From: Mesotaenium endlicherianum
Taxonomy: Eukaryota > Streptophyta > Zygnematophyceae > Zygnematales > Mesotaeniaceae
DNA length: 64,000 nt
Direction: 5' to 3'
Assembly: GCA_009602735.1 (NCBI GenBank)
Contig: WELA01007584.1
Location: forward strand, 326,234 to 390,233
The notes under the pieces were generated by a model. It was given only the letters and a program-made list of their open reading frames with translations, had not been told where the DNA came from and made no database searches. Positions within the stretch are counted from its first letter, which is position 1. Each line of letters begins with the position of its first letter. Shown here piece by piece: positions 58,291 to 64,000 of the stretch. The translations under genes were made by a program, and so were the position numbers.

Positions 58291-59960
58291 TTACATGACA
58301 TATTAATTCATGCAGAACACATCAATGCATGAAATGGGATGCAACAAGTTACATCCGACTGGTGCGCTGCTGGTCAACTGATTATAAGGTGTGAGTTATA
58401 CAAGGCAGTGGCAGCTCTTGAGAGCGCGTACCGTGACAGCCAAGCATCAGATAAACACTATGCAGGATGCGGCCACACTGGTGATGAAGGCACGTGCACC
58501 GTGCAATTGAATCGTCCTGCACCAATTGTGTGGCAGCGTGTATATTCAGGGATTTTGCACTTGCTGCACTTCTGCTGCATGTAACGAGGGTCATTCGATG
58601 GCGTCTTGGAGATCTGCAAAAAGCCCACGGGCGCGTAGCCTATTCTTACTAGACACATCAGTATTTCACACGCCTGGAAGAAAGAGCACTAGTTGGATCT
58701 CGCCTATATTCTTAAAACTTGCCTATACAAAATCGAACTCAGAACCAGGGTGATTCTACAGTGTTCCGTCTCTGCACCAGGTCAGTATGCGTACTGCTAC
58801 AAGAGACACAAAACGAATTGCTCTGGAGTGGCCACCTTGTCCACCGCTGAAGCTCCTCCAACCCTGCAACTTCAATGAGCATGACCAGTAGCCACAGGAG
58901 TTACTAGTTGGACCGTTGGATGCTCCCCAACAGTACACTAATCACCAAAAAAGGGAAGCTATATGCAAGCTAGATAAGGCCAAAGTAGAGCTCTCAAGCA
59001 CCCCAGAAAAGAGAGGATAACCCAACGAAGCCAATCGCAGAGCCCTTCTGAGCCTGGCCACCACCCTGGGTTTTCAGAAGCTGAGAGTGACGAACAATCT
59101 GTAGCCTCTCTACAGCACCTGGAGCAAACAACAAAGACCAGAGCAGCAATAGGGCAGCTACGGGAGCCCCTCCACAATCATCGCCCATTGTATGCTACCC
59201 CTTGGAGCCCCATCCACTGCGGGGGGGGAAGGCCCCACTCCAATCTCTATGGGCCTGGTTGTTGTGATGCAGTGGTTACAGACAGACCTCTAACAAAAGT
59301 ATGCAAGCGCAAAGAACACTGATTTAACAGTGCTGCCTTGTGCCGAGTGAAGCAGAGGTTCGTTACCGTGAACTGGAGGCACAGCATGGCTCTGCTGTCT
59401 CCCTGTCTATGTTGTGTATGTATGACCTGCTGATATCGCGCCTGCCTATCACAGGTCCACAGAGCGCCAACTCAATATGACAGGCATTACAAGGAAGGTG
59501 CGCAAAAGTGCTTTCTCATCTGATTCTAAGCTCACTCCCTCCTGCCCTTCTGTCCTCCTGCCCAGGTGCCCTGGTGCTTGCCCACAACCTTCCCCTCCTC
59601 TACCTCCTCCTCAGACCAAAGATGGCAAGGATGAGCACTTTTTTGCAGGCTCAGCAAATTAGAAAACTCCGAAGCAACACAGGCGTTTCATGACGTGAAT
59701 ATAGCAGCAACCGGTGCTGCATATGGCATATATGCACGCTCCCAGAGCACCATTGACGTGATATTGTGTTGCACTCACGCCATGGTACAGGTGTCAGCAA
59801 GCAACCAGAGGGGAACGAACCACTCTGCTTGGAGACCGGGCAAGGCTCGAGCCAGCCACCTGTCCTTCAGCAGAATGACCAGCACCAACAATATTCCAGA
59901 GGGCCACGGCTCACCTTCGGTGAAGCTCCAGCAGAGCGCGCCCTTGCCCCAAGAAGCTCG
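58291..59960. other. No supported gene
   Basis: Frames of 60-81 codons on both strands (for example 58339-58584 plus, 58756-58938 minus) show no domain and no consistent splice structure. I see no RNA gene or repeat. Confidence 0.4.
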
Positions 59961-60491
59961 TCATCGCGGGCGCGCGTCTGGCAGCAGTGGCGAGCCCCCC
60001 TCAGCTGCCCTGCTGCCACCACTGCCACCACTGCCACCACCACTGCTGCCGTTGCTGGCCATAGTGCTGCCGCCAGTGCCAGTGCTAGTGCCAGAGCTGG
60101 TGAACGTGCTGGCGCTAGCGCTGGTGCTGGTGCTGGAGCTGGTGCCAGCATTACTGCTGGCTTCACTCCTGCTGTTGCTGCCGATGGACCCTAGCTCTGG
60201 CAGCTGGTGGGAGAGCGAGGTGGCCTTGGCCAGGGAGGCCAGGAGGGAGGACGCCTCCGCCTGCAGGTCAGCGTCCAGCATTTCCTTCGCCTCGTCCGCC
60301 ACCTTGTTCGCGTGCGCCTCTATGGCCGCCTCCTGCGCAAGCGCCACGTGGCAGCCCGCCACAGCATTCGACATTTTTACTCGTGAGTATTTGTTCATGC
60401 TCTCCCAGCTCAAATCAGGACATGGGGACTCCTGAATGTGCAACGAGGGTTCTACTGCAGCTGCTGCAGAGCACGTGGTCGAGTTCGACAT
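59961..60491 (-). CDS. Low-complexity ORF with a helical segment, perhaps the last exon of the gene at 61.8 kb
   Basis: The frame contains a convincing amphipathic helix (VALAQEAAIEAHANKVADEA, then KEMLDADLQAEASSLLASLA, about residues 50-95), followed by a Ser/Thr/Gly/Ala-rich tail. The opposite strand is also open here because of the repeated GCT/GGT-type codons, so coding strand is judged from the helix only. It may be the 3' exon of the coiled-coil gene that starts at 61834, or a separate small gene beginning at MSNAVAGC. Not recognised. Confidence 0.4.
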   Translation of the reverse strand: MSNSTTCSAAAAVEPSLHIQESPCPDLSWESMNKYSRVKMSNAVAGCHVALAQEAAIEAHANKVADEAKEMLDADLQAEASSLLASLAKATSLSHQLPELGSIGSNSRSEASSNAGTSSSTSTSASASTFTSSGTSTGTGGSTMASNGSSGGGSGGSGGSRAAEGGSPLLPDARPR

Positions 60492-61138
60492 GCAGGACTA
60501 GGTGGTCAAGCATGCCAAGCACGCAGCAGAGGGTGAGAGGAGCTGCAGTCTCTGGGAGCTGTAGGGCTGAGCATGGCGCAGGAGGAAGCAGCAGGGCTGG
60601 CTTGAGGAGGGTAGCAGAAGATGCATCAGCAGCTGCTCCTCACCGCTATTGACACAACCCTGCATTGCAGCCTACCTTAAGAGTGGAGGTCCAGCACGCC
60701 AGTGCGTGACAGCTGTCTGTGGATGAAATGGGTGCAATTATTGCAAAGTACACAATGAAGATGGTAGATTTATAACAAAGACTCTTTTTTGAGAGAATCT
60801 GTAGCAATGACTTCCGCTGGGAAGAATCTGCAAGGCACTCATTGAGCATACATGCAGTGCAGACATACCAAGTGCAACAAAGCCAGTGAGAGACAAGGGG
60901 CATCATACTTCAGGGATGCCATCCACTATTAGAGGAACAGCTGGGAGGTGCAACATAGTAGAAGCCTTGCAGGGGAGATTTCACAGCATTGCAAGATTGA
61001 GTTGTTTTATCGCTAAAGAGCCAAAAGTACAATAGAACTGTGTGTGTGCGACCGCAACGCCTTCATAATTATGTGACTAGCTGGGCCTAGATTTGCTCAA
61101 GGATGATTTGACAATACATTCAGATAAGGGAGACTTAC

Positions 61139-61834
61139 TGCAGTATTGAGATCGTTGTTGAGATCCTGCAGCTGCTGGACAACTCTCCTCACATCCTCAA
61201 TCGCCTGAGCCTCCAGAGCCTTCTCCTTCAGTGCCCTGTTTTCTCTCAGCTGCGTAGCAGGTCAACTTGCAGCATGAACAATCAGAGCCTGAGTGAAAGC
61301 ACGTTCAATAGTCCAAGCGGAAAAGGTGGGGGGGGGGAGGAGGGTGGCGGAGGAGAGAGGATGGGGGCCTTGAGGTGCAGTTTAATGGCAATGAGTATAA
61401 AGAGATGCTGGTAATAATTATGCTCGTGTATTTAAAATTATAATATGACGCCGAAGTTGCCCACAAGCCAAACCACTTCTGCATGTTGATTAACAATGAT
61501 TTCGCATTGCCCAATGGTTTCTTACATACGTGAAAGACTAGAAGACTTCTTCACACTTTAAGAGCTGGAAACTATCAATGCGCGACTTGGTTAGACCGGA
61601 GCTGGGTGCAGGTCCAGAGGTAAAATGTTCTCAACAGTCATAAGCAACCTGATTTACAACCACTTATATGTGTCCTAGAATGGAGCGGCGTGAGAAAAAT
61701 CTTCGCATATAGAAGCGTTGACATACGAGTAAAAGCTGGCGTTGTAGTTTGGCCGTCTTCTCCCGCAGGGCTGTGTCCTCCTTGCCGCTCAAGATTTGTA
61801 TCACCTCTCTAGCTTGCCGGAAGAATCGCAACAT
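61139..61834 (-). CDS. Two coiled-coil exons of an unrecognised gene
   Basis: Exon 61727-61834 starts with an ATG (MLRFFRQAREVIQILSGKED, TALREKTAKLQRQLLL) and ends at a GTATGT donor. Exon 61139-61249 (LRENRALKEKALEAQAIEDV, RRVVQQLQDLNNDLNTA) follows a CAG acceptor and ends at GTAAGT. Both are phase 0 and together form about 73 residues of clear coiled coil. The next exon is uncertain: one candidate, near 60700, would end the protein within a dozen residues, while another route leads to the helix-coding frame at 59961-60491. Upstream, 61970-62040 may be a non-coding first exon with a donor. It is divergent from the GPATCH11 gene. Family unknown. Confidence 0.6.
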
Positions 61835-62361
61835 GGTAGTTATCTACGATTAGGAAGTGAAAAGTAGCCTGACCTGATTTATTCAAGACACAGGCAGTTC
61901 TCTTTCTGACGTGCTGCAACTGAATTGCACGAGTGCATTTAATGTACACTAAAGTAGGAAATGACACCATGCACGACCTCGCTCGAGTGCGGAATTGCTG
62001 GAACTCGCGAGTATCAAGCCCGACCTCATCTTTCACGCACGTGGATGTTAGACGCTAATTGTACTCCACATTCTTAAAGAAGTACTGCTAGTCGGAAGAA
62101 GCAACACGACTTGTAGCATCACAACACCTAGTGCTCTGGTTATAGGAAACTAGAAGCTGGGGCGAGCTCAGAGTGGTATTCACATCCCACCAAATGCTCT
62201 TTTGCGACGGTTTGTTTATCATGTAGTACTGTAAGATTTCAAATAACGAAGCTAAGAAGTGTGTTTGTTCTTATATGTGACGTAAATACCGTAAGTGAGG
62301 AACTGTCAAACGCCGTAAGAGACTGTATTGTTCTCCAAAATTTTAAAAGACAGTGGTGAAA
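61835..62361. promoter_or_regulatory. Divergent promoter region between the coiled-coil and GPATCH11 genes
   Basis: The two start codons face away from each other across 527 bp, so this interval should carry both promoters, or one shared bidirectional promoter, plus leader sequence. No TATA box stands out. This is inferred from gene arrangement only. Confidence 0.45.
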
Positions 62362-63789
62362 ATGGCGTCTACGCGTCATTTTGCACGTACATCCAGAAGT
62401 GCTCCTGGGCTGAGCTTCGTTTCACAGGACCCTGAGGAACAGAATGTAGACCCACATAAGAAGAAAGAGGAAAGAGACCTCGATGAGGAGATTGAACCAG
62501 ACTACATGGCCAATCTGGACCTGTTCATTCCTGGCGCTGCCGAAGCTCTGGGGAAAGAAGTGAGCCTTCCTTACCTTTTTCTTAGTATTAGCAGCAATTG
62601 AAGCTCAGGAAGCAGATGTTCTCTTCTCTTTTGGATGCACATGCAGCACTGGCGTGGGTATACATGGAATGTGGGGAGAAGCAAGTGGATGGTATCAATT
62701 TTGGGATTGAAGTTCATTCAATACATCAGCTGCAGCGTTGTCAGGTGGAGGGGTCCCGGACGAGGCAGTGTGAAAAGACACCATTTTACAGTTGCTGCTT
62801 ATCAGTGTAATGGCTTACAAACATTGATCTGACAATATAATGGAGCTGTTATGTACTCTAGCATTTCTGCAGGAGCAGGGGCATGAAGAGCTTAAGCCCA
62901 AGCCCCAAGGAAAGATGCACTGGAAACACAAGAGACAAGTGAAGGAAGAGCAGCGTAAGCAGAGCGAGGATGAAGTTCTGAAGGAGGGGCTTGGTACATC
63001 TATCCCAGCTTCCAACATTGGCTTTAAAATGCTGGCAAAAATGGGTTATCAGGCAGGCGCTCCAATTGGAAGGGATGGTCAGGGAAGGATAGAGCCTGTC
63101 AATATAGATCTCAAGCGAAACAAGGCTGGACTAGGGCGGGATGAGATTCTTAGGGAGCAGAAGAAGAGAAAACAAGAGGAGTTTGAAAAACAAATGAAGA
63201 AGAGTCAGAGAAAGGAAGACGAGCTTCGGGCGGGCTACAAAGAGCAACGAAGGGGGCAATGGGAGGTGCGGAAGATTGCCAGAGATATTGATAGGGCAAA
63301 AGCCACTCTCTTGCAGCTCGAGGAGAAGGAGGGGCACAACACCATGCCAGGGGACGGCAGTGTGGATGAAGGGGGCGATAAAGCTGAAGGAGAAGAAGAG
63401 GAAGAGGAGCCGACATTGGAGGTAGGGGCCATGCAGATTAGAATGTCAAAGTAACACATTTATGTGTTTGACGTTCATCTCAAGAGTGAGTGCAATCCTG
63501 TTCCTGTCGACCATGCTGTCTTTTGCTTGTGCCACGTCCAGCTTTAGTGCTGTACGTAGAGGACCTTACGTTATGCATGGCTGTCTAACTTGTCATCTAT
63601 ATTTGTGAAAGGATTAAGTGTTCTGAGTCACTCAGTCTGTGAGAATCTGATACTGGTTAAATGAGAAATTGAAAACATTCTAGCATAAATGGGTACGTCG
63701 TATATGCCTTTTTGTCCTCGCAGGGGTTAAATCTTCTTCTGGCGACTTTAAGAGAACAGCACAATTACTGCATTTATTGCGGTTTTCAG
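62362..63789 (+). CDS. GPATCH11: GPATCH11 homologue (G-patch protein), 3' end beyond the window
   Basis: RNA-processing protein with a G-patch, a domain that typically binds and activates DEAH-box helicases; human GPATCH11 is also linked to kinetochores. Exons: 62362-62559, 62873-63421 and 63724-63789, all phase 0; the last ends at a GTATTT donor, so coding continues past 64000. The N-terminus has the family's acidic block and DYMANLDLFIPG. The G-patch lies at about residues 113-157: NIGFKMLAKMGYQAGAPIGR, DGQGRIEPV, KAGLG. A Lys/Glu coiled coil and an acidic run (EGEEEEEEPTLE) follow. The third exon encodes LLLATLREQHNYCIYCGF, the start of the C-terminal zinc-binding DUF4187 region. Without splicing at 63421 the frame would stop at 63454 and lose that domain, so I prefer the spliced form. 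Confidence 0.9.
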
Positions 63790-64000
63790 GTATTTACCTC
63801 CTCTGCATGGCCATCTTGTCCCCTTGAAAGAAGGACAAAGGTTTTGGTAAAGTGCTCATAATGAGTGCTTATATAGAGAGCTCTACATATATAATGTGCA
63901 TGGGCAGCAACAATCATAGTGCAAGAGAATGCGAGCTTGAGATTCATTTTTTGGTGTGCCATTAAATCGTGCGGCATTGTGGATTTTACTTGCTCTTAGT

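Noticed and set aside
59695-60435. Long plus-strand frame of 246 codons with Leu/Pro/Val repeats
   Set aside because: It is the opposite-strand reading of GCT/GGT-type codon repeats. The minus frame there contains a normal amphipathic helix, while the plus frame is low complexity.

Overview
The window is nuclear DNA from an intron-rich eukaryote of the green lineage. The named genes are a plastid-type PHT4 anion transporter, a RhoGDI (partner of ROP GTPases), an LIP5/VTA1 homologue, a DEK-C plus double SWIB protein, a cancer-related-NTPase (NTPCR/THEP1) homologue, a BAC2-type mitochondrial carrier and a GPATCH11 homologue. RhoGDI, PHT4 and a Ty3 chromovirus with an initiator-Met-tRNA-like primer site fit a streptophyte alga best; that placement is inference. 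Introns are mostly GT-AG and often carry long TG, CA or CT runs. There are no operons, CRISPR arrays, rRNA genes or recognisable tRNA genes.

Layout: 0.9-7.7 kb PHT4 transporter (minus, nine exons rebuilt to 578 aa). 8.4-11.8 kb an unrecognised coiled-coil protein (plus, 600 aa). 11.8-15.1 kb AT-rich spacer. 15.1-17.4 kb RhoGDI (plus, 210 aa). 18.6-22.1 kb LIP5/VTA1 (minus, 548 aa), then a small unrecognised minus-strand ORF at 22.3-22.7 kb. 22.96-26.6 kb DEK-C/SWIB/SWIB protein (plus). 28.1-33.55 kb NTPCR/THEP1 (minus, 279 aa), with a 16-nt microexon that holds the Walker A core. 34.7-35.2 kb a tandem 80-bp repeat joined to a mitochondrial cox1 fragment (NUMT).

From 36 to 58 kb lies a duplicated and eroding locus. 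Two minus-strand copies of a ubiquitin-like plus RING-between-RING (UBL-RBR) E3 gene lie at 36.2-47 kb (copy A) and 53.6-56.1 kb (copy B), with the intact BAC2-like carrier gene (49.05-52.6 kb, plus, 400 aa) between them. Copy A has taken three insertions: a 6,680-bp Ty3/gypsy chromovirus with about 99% identical LTRs in its last intron, about 650 bp in an intron, and about 720 bp inside the RING1 exon. Copy B lies between two direct copies of a 0.5-kb segment that begins in the 3' flank of the carrier gene. Both copies share an in-frame TGA at the same junction and carry further disruptions.

58.3-60 kb has no gene I can support. 60-61.8 kb holds coiled-coil exons (minus) that share a divergent promoter region with a GPATCH11 homologue (plus, 62.36 kb onward), which leaves the window unfinished. 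The exon coordinates given here were fitted by hand from splice signals, reading phase and remembered family sequence. Most complete genes came out with consistent phases from start to stop, but there is no transcript evidence.
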